A stretch of 17,501 nucleotides of DNA from Methylococcaceae bacterium (GTDB lineage: Bacteria > Pseudomonadota > Gammaproteobacteria > Methylococcales > Methylomonadaceae). Each line of letters opens with the position of its first letter. Position 1 is the stretch's first letter. The stretch is from the NCBI GenBank assembly GCA_030618325.1, contig JAUXDP010000025.1:1-17501 (forward strand). The letters run 5' to 3'. Both the position numbers and the translations under genes were made by a program. Below the pieces are notes generated by a model. That model worked only from the letters and a program-made list of their open reading frames with translations. It searched no databases and was not told the DNA's origin. Positions 1 through 7,213 of this stretch are shown piece by piece.

Positions 1-197
1 GGATTCAGTCTTTCAATGTCGCTTTCGATAATTGCGGTCTGATAGCCATGCTCTCTGACTGATGCGGCTAAATACAGAAGTCCTAAAGAAGGAGATTGAT
101 TGGTAATATGCCGAACAAAATCATAACCCGAAGCAATCCGTTCATAAGGCGGGTTGACGAATATGATTTTGCTACCTGTGGAACATTTTTTTTCCAT
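1..197 (-). CDS. B12-binding radical SAM protein, N-terminal part (runs off the left edge)
   Basis: This is the first 65 codons of a minus-strand gene whose remainder lies outside the window. The visible protein opens with a short charged tail, then a beta strand ending in NPPYERIASG, and then the stretch SPSLGLLYLAASVREHGY followed by TAIIESD. That pattern (NPP..., then P-x-x-LGLLYLAA, then a second beta strand ending in D) is the usual start of the cobalamin-binding Rossmann domain of B12-dependent radical SAM enzymes of the HpnJ/BchE/methyltransferase type. The radical SAM CxxxCxxC motif would be further downstream and cannot be seen. The ATG at 197 is preceded by a weak purine-rich site; an ATG at 204 is in another frame and stops quickly. 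The substrate cannot be told from this part. Family assignment is fairly sure, exact function unknown. Confidence 0.75.
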   Translation of the reverse strand, partial: MEKKCSTGSKIIFVNPPYERIASGYDFVRHITNQSPSLGLLYLAASVREHGYQTAIIESDIERLN

Positions 198-250
198 AAT
201 CCATCTTATCAATATATTTACTTGGTAGTTATACTTATTTTGAAGGTATT

Positions 251-571
251 ATGGGATTGAGTCACGAAAAAGTCACAGGCAGTAGGCTAATGGGTGACCC
301 TGAGATTTTTCATATTCGTGAAGCACCCATACCGCCTCGAATCACGCCTGCACAGGTACTATCGGATGGGCGTGGAGCGGATTTGATCAAACAATATCGC
401 AGAAGCAGAGCCTATATTGGAGTTTGGTCAGATTGTGAGCTGGTGTATATCCATGATTTACCTTTCAGTAGCTGTTGCTGTTTCAATTGCTTAATGGGAT
501 CCGCACAGGCATTTTTTTTGCCTTTGATACTACTATCGGGCTTCTCTCTCCAATATTCAGTTTGTTGCTAG
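251..571 (+). CDS. Small hypothetical ORF, possibly decayed or frameshifted
   Basis: A 106-codon ORF starts at an ATG with a good ribosome binding site (GAAGG at 242-246). The first ~74 residues look like ordinary soluble protein, with segments such as IPPRITPAQVLSDGRGADL and YRRSRAYIGVWSDCELVYI. After about base 472 the composition changes abruptly to a Cys/Phe/Leu-rich tail (CCCFNCLMG, FFLPLILLSG). An alternative frame over 475-600 reads as a hydrophobic segment (LLSPIFSLLLETV). The sharp change suggests that the gene is truncated or frameshifted near 470, or that only the first part is real. I do not recognise a family. It is divergent from the radical SAM gene on its left and convergent with the TIR gene on its right. 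Coding status is uncertain. Confidence 0.3.
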   Translation: MGLSHEKVTGSRLMGDPEIFHIREAPIPPRITPAQVLSDGRGADLIKQYRRSRAYIGVWSDCELVYIHDLPFSSCCCFNCLMGSAQAFFLPLILLSGFSLQYSVCC

Positions 572-608
572 AAACAGTTAGCATTTCTCTGTGTGGAACC
601 AGAATTAA

Positions 609-1592
609 TTATTTGGCTTTTTTCAGTTTTCCTTCTGGAATGCTGTTATCGGAACGGCCTTTGATGTAAGCATAGACAGCATCGTATGCTTGTTCTTCAG
701 AATATCCTGCTTCTTTCACTGGGCCAACACCCATGATAGTGTTGGTTGCCTTAGGCATGCCATTTCTACCATTTTTTAACACGGTAATGAACTCATTTTT
801 GCTTAAGGTTTTTACGCTTTCAAATAGATTTGGATTTGAAGAAAAATCATGGCAAGATCCACAGCCACGGCCAAATGCGCGATTATAAATTTTCCCCCCA
901 GTCCAAATTTTTAACGATACTTCATTGCCACCTGAGTTTTTTTGTTTCAAAGGATATACCCAAATTAAAATGACAGATGTCATTGAAGTAACGAGAATCC
1001 CGATTCCGACCCAGAAAGCTAAACTTTTTTTTGTCTTACCAGGTTTTTGGATTGAGGGGAAGCTTTCAACCTCATTTTTCTGATTATTAACCTGTGGGTT
1101 TTGTAATTTAGCATCGCTTTTATTTTTAGGCTGGCCCCCAGTTTTTGTGGGTTTGGGACTCGAATTGAACGCTTTTTCAACTTTAGAACCCAGTAATTTC
1201 CCTGGTCCTATGCGATTAATCACGGCTTTGATGAGTGTCAAATACCCAGATGACTCTGTTTCACCCTGCCAATCTACAAGACTGGCGGCCTGTAGAGAAC
1301 CAAATCCCAGTGGTGGTGAAACCTGGTCCAATAGAATGGGCACTAAGATTTTGCGTTTAAGTCCGATATCGGCTTCTTCGCATACCCAGTGCGAGGAGAT
1401 TGAATTTGTTGACCAGGCAACAATCATGCACTGGCATTCATCTATTTCCTTGCCGATAAACTGGCCCCATGTTTGCCCCGGTGGAATGGTGCGATCAAAA
1501 AAAACTGTCCAGCCATAATCATTCAAGGCAGAGGCGAGGGCTCTCGCTCTTTGTAAATCTCTGCTATCGTAGCTTAGAAAAATATCGCTCAT
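609..1592 (-). CDS. TIR domain - transmembrane helix - cytochrome c fusion protein
   Basis: A 327-residue protein with three clear parts. Residues 1-~130 are a bacterial TIR domain: it starts IFLSYDSRD, has GWTVFFDRTIPPGQTW (BB-loop region), and carries SSHWVCEEAD, in which Glu73, four residues after Trp69, sits where NAD-cleaving TIR domains have their catalytic Glu. Residues ~131-189 are a Lys/Pro/Asn/Gln-rich linker. Residues ~190-213 are a single hydrophobic helix with KTKK just before it, which favours an N-terminus-inside topology. Residues ~225-315 are a class I cytochrome c domain with the haem motif CGSCH (Cys244, Cys247, His248), a likely axial Met279 in NGMPK, and a C-terminal helix around QAYDAVYAYIKG. 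TIR would face the cytoplasm and haem the periplasm. TIR domains are known as NAD hydrolases or signalling enzymes in immunity; joining one to a periplasmic cytochrome is not an arrangement I know. Domain calls are strong; the function is inference. No partner gene is adjacent on the same strand. Confidence 0.88.
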   Translation of the reverse strand: MSDIFLSYDSRDLQRARALASALNDYGWTVFFDRTIPPGQTWGQFIGKEIDECQCMIVAWSTNSISSHWVCEEADIGLKRKILVPILLDQVSPPLGFGSLQAASLVDWQGETESSGYLTLIKAVINRIGPGKLLGSKVEKAFNSSPKPTKTGGQPKNKSDAKLQNPQVNNQKNEVESFPSIQKPGKTKKSLAFWVGIGILVTSMTSVILIWVYPLKQKNSGGNEVSLKIWTGGKIYNRAFGRGCGSCHDFSSNPNLFESVKTLSKNEFITVLKNGRNGMPKATNTIMGVGPVKEAGYSEEQAYDAVYAYIKGRSDNSIPEGKLKKAK

Positions 1593-1747
1593 ACTTTTCC
1601 CGTTTTCAGAGTTAAATGATTTTTATGTAAAACGTAATTGCCAGGATTAGCGAAAAAGACGCGGAGCCTTCGGTTTTTCATCCACAAGTCCTGCACCTTA
1701 GCAGGCGCAGAGATTATCCAGGTTCATCCCTATCATAATACTATCTT

Positions 1748-2053
1748 CTATCTTGGGAATATTTTTTTGAAAGCCTCAGTATCCAGGGTACCCGTTTTTA
1801 AATCGACCAAAGGCTTGCAGACCTTACTTTTATGTGCAAAATACTGGATCGTTCGAAAAGTACAGGTAAGGTGTCAGTCATCGCGTCATGGATTGTGTTC
1901 ATTGTAAGAATGGCTTGAAACATTGTTTAATTCTGATGAGGCATTTACGATGTCTGAGCTGGTCTTCAGTCGTTTTTCAGGGCTCAGGGGATCTTCATCC
2001 AATTTAAGCACTAATTCACTGCCACACAGGCTGCTTAGAAAATTTGGGTATAA
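1748..2053 (-). pseudogene. Possible remnant of a decayed gene
   Basis: Reading the minus strand in one fixed frame gives 55 open codons (2053-1889, including KLDEDPLSPEKRLKTSSD), two TGA stops at 1888-1886 and 1876-1874, and then 41 more open codons (1873-1751, including YFAHKSKVCKPLVDLKTG and EAFKKIFPR) ending in TAG at 1750-1748. Both pieces have a natural-looking residue mix and share the frame, as expected if stops had been introduced into a former gene. There is no good start codon and I do not recognise a family. Chance remains a serious alternative for a stretch this short. Confidence 0.25.
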
Positions 2054-2054
2054 T
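2049..2054 (+). promoter_or_regulatory. Possible -10 element upstream of the polyene-like cluster
   Basis: A perfect TATAAT lies 95 bases before the ACP start, in the AT-rich region leading into the cluster. No good -35 hexamer sits at 16-18 bases spacing, so this is a weak prediction. A promoter somewhere in this gap is required because the gene to the left is on the other strand. Confidence 0.25.
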
Positions 2055-2148
2055 TAAGCTTATCTCAAATCGAGAAGGTAACACTACGAAAAAAACAAAA
2101 ATTAAGTTAAAATGAACGGTTTTTTTGTATTTGAGGTTGTAGGTAGTT

Positions 2149-2412
2149 ATGTCTAGCGAACTAGTAAGCGAATTGAAAGATTTATTGATTGATGGGTTGC
2201 ATCTTGAAGATGTAGAGCCGGATGAGATAGATCTTGATGAGCCGTTGTTTGGAGAGGGTTTGGGACTTGATTCGATAGATGCTCTGGAAATTGCGGTATT
2301 GCTGGACAGAAAATATGGTGTCCGTATCACGTCCGGCGATGATAAAAACCCGGAAATTTTCGCCTCATTAAATTCGTTGGTTACATTTGTTGTCGAAAAT
2401 CGAACTAAATAA
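2149..2412 (+). CDS. Acyl carrier protein of a polyene-like cluster
   Basis: An 87-residue acidic protein of normal ACP size. The phosphopantetheine attachment motif is GLDSIDALEI, with Ser42 as the modified residue, preceded by the acidic helix I/loop region (DEIDLDEPLFGEGL). A phosphopantetheinyl transferase encoded elsewhere would charge it. The sequence resembles the ACPs of aryl polyene clusters (ApeE/ApeF type) rather than the general fatty acid ACP, which normally sits in the fabD-fabG-acpP-fabF operon. It is the first gene of the plus-strand cluster. Its C-terminus overlaps the proposed TTG start of the membrane protein gene, or ends one base before an alternative GTG, implying translational coupling. 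It would carry the growing chain for the ketosynthase pair downstream. The motif makes the call secure; the pathway is inferred from context. Confidence 0.9.
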   Translation: MSSELVSELKDLLIDGLHLEDVEPDEIDLDEPLFGEGLGLDSIDALEIAVLLDRKYGVRITSGDDKNPEIFASLNSLVTFVVENRTK

Positions 2413-3037
2413 TGTGCTTTCTGCGCTGCGTTCTGTTGTGGTAACGACTATATTACTAATCTATCCCTACTTGGTATATCTAGGGTTGGAAAAAGGTATT
2501 GTCTGGTTTGCACCAGCTGTAATTTCTGGAATCTATTTATGCCAGGGACTAAAAGCGCAAGATGCGAAAATAAAGTTAATAAAAATTACTGTTGCTTTGG
2601 TTTTAATTCTCGGAGCTATTTTCTTTCAATCAGTCACCGCTAAGTTATTACCTATTGCCATTCAATTAATGCTTATGCATTTTTTTGGCCGTACATTAGT
2701 TAATGGGCCTACCCTGATAGAACGGTTTGTTCGTCTGGAGTTTCCAGATTTTATACCTGGAATTGTTGAATATTGTCGGCAGTTAACTTGGGTTTGGACT
2801 GGCTTTTTTGCTTTCAATGCCGTGATGTGTGCAGTGCTTGCTCTCTGGGCTCCCAGTTCTTGGTGGGCCATTTACACGGGTATCTTGATTTTTGTCATGA
2901 CGGGTCTAATCATGGTTGGCGAGTATATTTGGCGACATTTTAAATTTCCCGATATGGAGATACCTTCAGTGAAATCTTCAGCTAAAAATATAATGAATAA
3001 TAGCCGGGAAATATGGCGCGATGTTCATGCCAATTAG
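2387..3037 (+). CDS. COG4648-like integral membrane protein (ApeG-like)
   Basis: A 216-residue membrane protein with about six hydrophobic helices, roughly at residues 18-36, 38-54, 67-85, 86-100, 136-155 and 160-182, and a hydrophilic C-terminal tail. A conserved-looking cytoplasmic loop (FGRTLVNGPTLIERFVRLEF) precedes the fifth helix. Proteins of this kind (COG4648, predicted membrane protein) sit next to the ACP and before the AMP ligase in aryl polyene clusters; their biochemical role is not known. The start is uncertain: TTG at 2387 gives a 26-base overlap with the ACP gene, while an in-frame GTG at 2414 starts one base after the ACP stop and removes only nine residues. Neither has a strong ribosome binding site, consistent with coupled translation. 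The 3' end overlaps the LolA-like gene by 17 bases. Confidence 0.72.
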   Translation: MLSKIELNNVLSALRSVVVTTILLIYPYLVYLGLEKGIVWFAPAVISGIYLCQGLKAQDAKIKLIKITVALVLILGAIFFQSVTAKLLPIAIQLMLMHFFGRTLVNGPTLIERFVRLEFPDFIPGIVEYCRQLTWVWTGFFAFNAVMCAVLALWAPSSWWAIYTGILIFVMTGLIMVGEYIWRHFKFPDMEIPSVKSSAKNIMNNSREIWRDVHAN

Positions 3038-3656
3038 AAAACTGATCCTGTTAGCATTCTGCGGCCTTATTTTTCAGGTTTCAGCGGGGCAAGCAGGGGA
3101 GACACTGGAAAGTGTGATGTTAAGGATGAAGCCGCAGACCTTAATGAAAATTCATTATAAGGAAACCCGATATTTAGAGCTGCTGGATCAACCCTGGAGT
3201 GGTTCTGGGTATTTTTATGCGATGCCTGATGGTATGGTAAAAGAACAGTGGTATCCCCAACGGGAAATCATGGCGGCAAAAGGTAGCAAAATGTACTATT
3301 TTGATCCATTTGCCGATGTTCGATATCAGGGTGAAATGGATGGTGGTTCAGGAATTCAAGCTATTGCCTTTAAAGGCTTGATAAGCGGTGATTTATCCTT
3401 GTTGCAGCAATATTTTAAATCCGACTTTAAAAGTACGGATAACGATTGGGAAATTATCTTAAACACATCTAATAAAGATCTGGCAGAGCAAATATCGAAA
3501 ATTGTTATTTCTGGATTTTCTGCAAAACCAGCCAGTAAAATTGAGGTTTTATTGGCAGATGGTGATCGCCATGTATTTCAATTAAAAAAACAAACAGAAG
3601 GCGAGTCTTTACAAAATAAAGTAACGCAATTATTTAAAGAATTGCAGGGCAGATAA
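3021..3656 (+). CDS. LolA-like periplasmic outer-membrane carrier protein (ApeL-like)
   Basis: A 211-residue secreted protein. Residues 1-~24 form a signal peptide (basic PIRK, hydrophobic LILLAFCGLIF, then VSAGQA and cleavage before GET). The mature part has the LolA/LolB-like beta-rich layout: an N-terminal helix around ETLESVMLRMKP, strands such as IHYKETRYLELLDQPWSGSG and MVKEQWYPQ, and GSKMYYFDP. LolA carries lipoproteins through the periplasm. The pigment-cluster relatives (COG2834) are thought to carry a lipid-linked or acyl product from the inner-membrane exporter to the outer membrane. The gene overlaps the previous one by 17 bases and stops two bases before the MMPL exporter, which fits a joint export machine. 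A second ATG six bases in is an equally possible start. Confidence is high for a LolA-like fold, moderate for the substrate. Confidence 0.78.
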   Translation: MFMPIRKLILLAFCGLIFQVSAGQAGETLESVMLRMKPQTLMKIHYKETRYLELLDQPWSGSGYFYAMPDGMVKEQWYPQREIMAAKGSKMYYFDPFADVRYQGEMDGGSGIQAIAFKGLISGDLSLLQQYFKSDFKSTDNDWEIILNTSNKDLAEQISKIVISGFSAKPASKIEVLLADGDRHVFQLKKQTEGESLQNKVTQLFKELQGR

Positions 3657-3658
3657 CC

Positions 3659-5974
3659 ATGTCTCTGGAATGGCGGAAACGCTGGTTTTTTATCGCTTTA
3701 CCCCTGCTAATTGCTAGCATTTTTTTTACCGCAAACTTTAAAACTGATATCTCGGCTTTTTTTATTGCAGGGGAAAGTGCCGAAGAAATTCTGCTGGCCA
3801 GCGAAATGCAATCCGGTGCCTTGTCTAGTCGTTATATCTTGTCAATTAGTGCTGACAATGATGAAGCTGTTGCTCCTGAGTTTGCTTCTTTGTTCAAAAC
3901 TGAGCTTGCAAGCATTGATGGTGTCATTGATGTCTGGTCTCCAGGGCAGAGCAAAGTCGCAGTAGATGCTGTTCAAGCTATCTATTCAAAACACGCCAGT
4001 CATTTATACAGTCGTTTTCCGGAACAAGATCTGGATGATTTGTTGACAGTAAAAGGCTTGCAAAATAGAGCTGCTATGTTAAAGAAGGCACTGCTTTCGC
4101 CGCAAGCGTCAACGGTCAAGAAAATAGCTAAACAAGATCCGTTGTTAATCTCTTTGGCCAGCTTTAAATCATTACAAGGGCAATTCCAGGACATACTAAA
4201 AAAAGACCGGCGCTTTCAAAACCTGATTCTACAAACACAGGCGTCCGGTTTGGATGTTGAACAGCAAAAACGTATCCAAGAACAGATTAAAGCTAAATTT
4301 TCCGATTTAAACATTCAGCAGCAACAGGCTTATACCTTGCTAATGACTGGAGTGCCAGTCTTTGCAACACACACCCAGGAGCTGATTCAAGGCGACATCA
4401 CACGGGTTAGCATACTCTCATCCATTTTTATAACGCTATTTTTTATCTGGATATTTAGATCCTATAAAACGCTATTTTGGACAGCTTCCTTGATGGCTGC
4501 CGTAGTTAGCTTGTCAATTCTAGTGACTAATCTGATGTTTGGCTACGTTCATGGTATCACCCTGGCAATAGGCTCGACATTAATTGGTATTTGCATAGAT
4601 TATCCCATCCATGCTTTAGTGCATTCTCAAGCTGTTGATGCGGTAAAACGTACCTCGGTTATTTCTAGAGTCTGGCCAAGTATGGTGTTAGGCGGTTTGA
4701 CGACAATGATTGGCTATATAGCACTGGGTTTTTCAGGATATCCCGGGTTTCAACAAATAGCCGTTTATGCGGGCACGGGAATTCTAGTTTCATTGCTATT
4801 GACCCGGTATGTGTTACCAGCATTGATAGCCAAAGAAAAAATAGCCGAGACAAAATTAACTAGCGTTGATACCTGGGTAGGGTTTTGTGATCGCTATCGA
4901 TTGCAACTATCCATGGTAGTTGCACTTTTGCTTGGTTTTGCCTTGTCTGGGTTGGGCAATCTTCGCTGGATTGACGATATGCAGCAATTAACACCGGAAC
5001 TCAATCAACTTAAAGCCACTGACCGAATTATTCGTTCACGGATGACCAGTAGCATTGAACCAGGGCGGTTTGTGTTGGTGAGTGGTCCAGATATTGAAAC
5101 GGTTCTACAGAAAGCAGAGCAGGTTTATCAAGTACTTGATCAGTTAAAAGAACAGGGAGATTTACATGACTATTTTGGCTTGTACCCCTGGCTTCTTTCA
5201 GCAAAACAACAGCAAGAAAATCAGCAAATATTGCAGGCTAGGCTTGATGATGAAACAACGGCAAGCTGGGGAAAGCAGTTGGCAGAGCAGGGTTTGTCGG
5301 TTAAGCGTTTGGGGCAGCTTAACTATGCAGAAGCCCCTCTCCTGGAATTATCTGAAGTGCTAAATTCACCAGTTAAGCGATTAATTGAGAATCAAATCGT
5401 TGTCACCGATCAGCAAGTATTAATAATGATTTGGCTGGCAGAACATCAGCCTGAAGTATTACAAACGGCTTTTACGGACATTGAAAATGTTCAGTACTTC
5501 AGTCAGAGAGATTTATTAAACAGCATGGCCAGCTCTTACCAGGAGCGTGCCCAAATTTCTTTAGCTATAGGGATAATAGTAATTGTACTGTTATTAGTTG
5601 CACGGTATAAAAACCTGTGGATAACACTACAAACATTGTTACCTGCGATACTAGCCGCAATTTTTATTCTGGCTGGTTGGTCACTAACCGGACAAGCGGT
5701 AAGTTTTTTGCACTTGGTTGGTTTTTTACTGGCAGTAGCTATTTGCGTGGATTACGGTATCTTTTATCGGGAAAATCGTGGTGGTGACATTAGTTTGACC
5801 TATCAAGCAATGGCGGCTTCAATGTTAACTAGCGCCATGGCTTTTGGGTGTTTGGTTGTTGCCAATACTTCAGCGCTTAAGACTTTGGCTCAGGTGGTAG
5901 CACTTGGTGTAATATTGGGTTTTTTATTGTGTCCGCTGATTATTAACCAGCCTAGAAAAAAAGAGTTACAATAA
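3659..5974 (+). CDS. MMPL/RND-family exporter (ApeM-like)
   Basis: A 771-residue inner-membrane transporter with the two-fold RND plan. An N-terminal helix (~residues 9-26) is followed by a long periplasmic domain (~27-248) and a bundle of helices (~250-390). A second helix (~415-432), periplasmic domain (~433-628) and bundle (~632-763) repeat the pattern. Each bundle has the acidic helix motif of MMPL proteins: GICIDYPIHAL with Asp314 and AICVDYGIFY with Asp698, the likely proton-relay residues. MMPL proteins export lipids or acyl compounds using the proton gradient. The neighbouring ACP, LolA-like and ketosynthase genes match the aryl polyene/xanthomonadin arrangement, so the likely cargo is the product of this cluster. 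The ATG at 3659 lies two bases after the LolA-like stop, and the ketosynthase gene begins nine bases after this one ends. Length is typical of COG4258 exporters. Confidence 0.87.
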   Translation: MSLEWRKRWFFIALPLLIASIFFTANFKTDISAFFIAGESAEEILLASEMQSGALSSRYILSISADNDEAVAPEFASLFKTELASIDGVIDVWSPGQSKVAVDAVQAIYSKHASHLYSRFPEQDLDDLLTVKGLQNRAAMLKKALLSPQASTVKKIAKQDPLLISLASFKSLQGQFQDILKKDRRFQNLILQTQASGLDVEQQKRIQEQIKAKFSDLNIQQQQAYTLLMTGVPVFATHTQELIQGDITRVSILSSIFITLFFIWIFRSYKTLFWTASLMAAVVSLSILVTNLMFGYVHGITLAIGSTLIGICIDYPIHALVHSQAVDAVKRTSVISRVWPSMVLGGLTTMIGYIALGFSGYPGFQQIAVYAGTGILVSLLLTRYVLPALIAKEKIAETKLTSVDTWVGFCDRYRLQLSMVVALLLGFALSGLGNLRWIDDMQQLTPELNQLKATDRIIRSRMTSSIEPGRFVLVSGPDIETVLQKAEQVYQVLDQLKEQGDLHDYFGLYPWLLSAKQQQENQQILQARLDDETTASWGKQLAEQGLSVKRLGQLNYAEAPLLELSEVLNSPVKRLIENQIVVTDQQVLIMIWLAEHQPEVLQTAFTDIENVQYFSQRDLLNSMASSYQERAQISLAIGIIVIVLLLVARYKNLWITLQTLLPAILAAIFILAGWSLTGQAVSFLHLVGFLLAVAICVDYGIFYRENRGGDISLTYQAMAASMLTSAMAFGCLVVANTSALKTLAQVVALGVILGFLLCPLIINQPRKKELQ

Positions 5975-5983
5975 CCGGTTCGA

Positions 5984-7213
5984 ATGAATGGTTTTAAGGA
6001 TCCTAGGTTGTCACATCTCAAGCCCGTGCCGGTTACTGCATTTACAACAATTAATGGTTGTGGTTTGGGTAATAGTGCGCTCTCTCAGGCAGTGTTGAAT
6101 AGCCGGAGTGGCTTGGGTGAATTAACAGTATTTGATATCCCTTTTGCTACGCCAGTTGGAGAAATTAAAGAAGAGCTACCCACCATTCGGCCGGAGTTGG
6201 TTGTTTATGATAGCCGCAATGCCAGAGTGGCATTGGCTGCATTGAACTTTGCTGAAGATGGTTTACGAGCAGCTGTTGAAGCAGCTAAGTCAAGTTTTGG
6301 TAGTGATCGTATCGGGGTCATTATCGGCACTAGTACATCAGGTTTATCTGAAACAGAACTTGCCTACCAAGTGTTATTGGCGGAAGGGCATATGCCTGAT
6401 GATTTTCATTTTTTAACTCGTCATGCCTATCAGTCTACCCCACGATTTCTACAAAAAGAATTGCAGTTAAATGGCCCTTGTTTTGCTGTTTCTACTGCGT
6501 GTTCTTCCGGAGCCAAGGCGATTGCTGCCGGTCAGCGACTGATTAATTTTGATGTCTGTGATGCTGTTTTGGTAGGGGGGGTTGATACTCTGTGTCGGTT
6601 GACCTTGCGTGGATTTAACAGCTTGGAACTGGTTAGTTCCGATTTTTGTCGTCCTATGGACAAAAATAGAAATGGCATCAATATAGGAGAAGGTGCGGGG
6701 TTGTTGCTGTTGCAAAAACCAGCTCTACAATATCGTCATTTACCCCATGTTTTGTCAGTCGGCGAGTCTTCTGATGCTTATCATATGAGTTCTCCACATC
6801 CTGAAGGCAAAGGAGCTGTAGCCGCCATGAATAACGCCCTAAACCTGGCTGGATTGAAGTCTGGCGATGTGGACTATATTAATCTTCATGCTACGGCGAC
6901 ACCGATCAACGATCAGGTTGAGGCAAAAGCCGTATTCGAGGTTTTCAAAGATTCAGTTCCTTGCAGTGGTAGTAAAGGCGTTACCGGGCATACCCTGGGT
7001 GCTGCAGGAGCGATTGAAGCGATTGTTGCTTTGCTGGCTTTGCAAGATCAAATGATTCCAGGAACCTGTGGATTACAAGAGATTGATAAGGATTTTCATT
7101 GTCATGTCGTAAAAGACAGTTTGCCCAATCAATCCTTACAAACGGTGATGAGTAACTCATTTGGTTTTGGCGGTAATAATGCCAGCATAATTTTCTCGAA
7201 AGATTATGAATAA
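5984..7213 (+). CDS. Beta-ketoacyl-ACP synthase, polyene type (ApeO/FabF-like)
   Basis: A 409-residue condensing enzyme of full family length. The catalytic triad is intact: Cys173 in VSTACSSG, His302 in NLHATATPIND and His336 in GVTGHTLGAAG, with Lys331 in front of the second His motif. The family's C-terminal SNSFGFGGNNAS is also present. It would extend an ACP-bound chain by decarboxylative condensation with malonyl-ACP in the cytoplasm. The His motif reads HATAT instead of the common HGTGT, a modest change that leaves the His in place. The gene overlaps the following ketosynthase-like gene by eight bases, the classic arrangement for a KS/chain-length-factor pair, as in aryl polyene synthesis. 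No strong ribosome binding site is visible, so coupling to the exporter gene nine bases upstream is likely. The start fits the family's N-terminus (VTAFTTINGCGLG). Confidence 0.9.
   Translation: MNGFKDPRLSHLKPVPVTAFTTINGCGLGNSALSQAVLNSRSGLGELTVFDIPFATPVGEIKEELPTIRPELVVYDSRNARVALAALNFAEDGLRAAVEAAKSSFGSDRIGVIIGTSTSGLSETELAYQVLLAEGHMPDDFHFLTRHAYQSTPRFLQKELQLNGPCFAVSTACSSGAKAIAAGQRLINFDVCDAVLVGGVDTLCRLTLRGFNSLELVSSDFCRPMDKNRNGINIGEGAGLLLLQKPALQYRHLPHVLSVGESSDAYHMSSPHPEGKGAVAAMNNALNLAGLKSGDVDYINLHATATPINDQVEAKAVFEVFKDSVPCSGSKGVTGHTLGAAGAIEAIVALLALQDQMIPGTCGLQEIDKDFHCHVVKDSLPNQSLQTVMSNSFGFGGNNASIIFSKDYE

Larger units (their letters stand above)
1593..2148. other. Intergenic region between the TIR gene and the ACP gene
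   Basis: This 556-base stretch separates the minus-strand TIR gene from the plus-strand cluster. It should contain the divergent promoters of both. The left part (1652-1740) has short inverted repeats: GAAAAA at 1652-1657 with TTTTTC at 1674-1679, and CCTGC at 1690-1694 with GCAGG at 1701-1705. The middle (1748-2053) may hold a decayed minus-strand gene, listed separately. A TATAAT hexamer lies at 2049-2054, followed by an AT-rich leader up to the ACP start. I see no tRNA or convincing long ORF here. Confidence 0.5.

Noticed and set aside
1147..1518. A 123-codon plus-strand ORF inside the TIR gene
   Set aside because: It lies wholly within the strongly supported TIR-cytochrome c gene on the other strand and has no family features; it is a shadow.
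1650..1745. Possible TPP riboswitch on the minus strand, because of a GAACCTGGATAAT-like stretch
   Set aside because: The CUGAGA element, the CUGG/CCAG stem and the closing GUAGGG part of the aptamer are missing, so the resemblance covers only about a dozen bases.
1638..1907. An 89-codon plus-strand ORF starting at TTG
   Set aside because: It has no ribosome binding site, no recognisable motif and overlaps inverted repeats and the possible minus-strand remnant; it looks like chance.
2016..2330. A minus-strand ORF of 104 codons across the ACP start
   Set aside because: It is Ser/Asn/Pro-rich and antisense to the ACP gene, whose phosphopantetheine motif is unmistakable.
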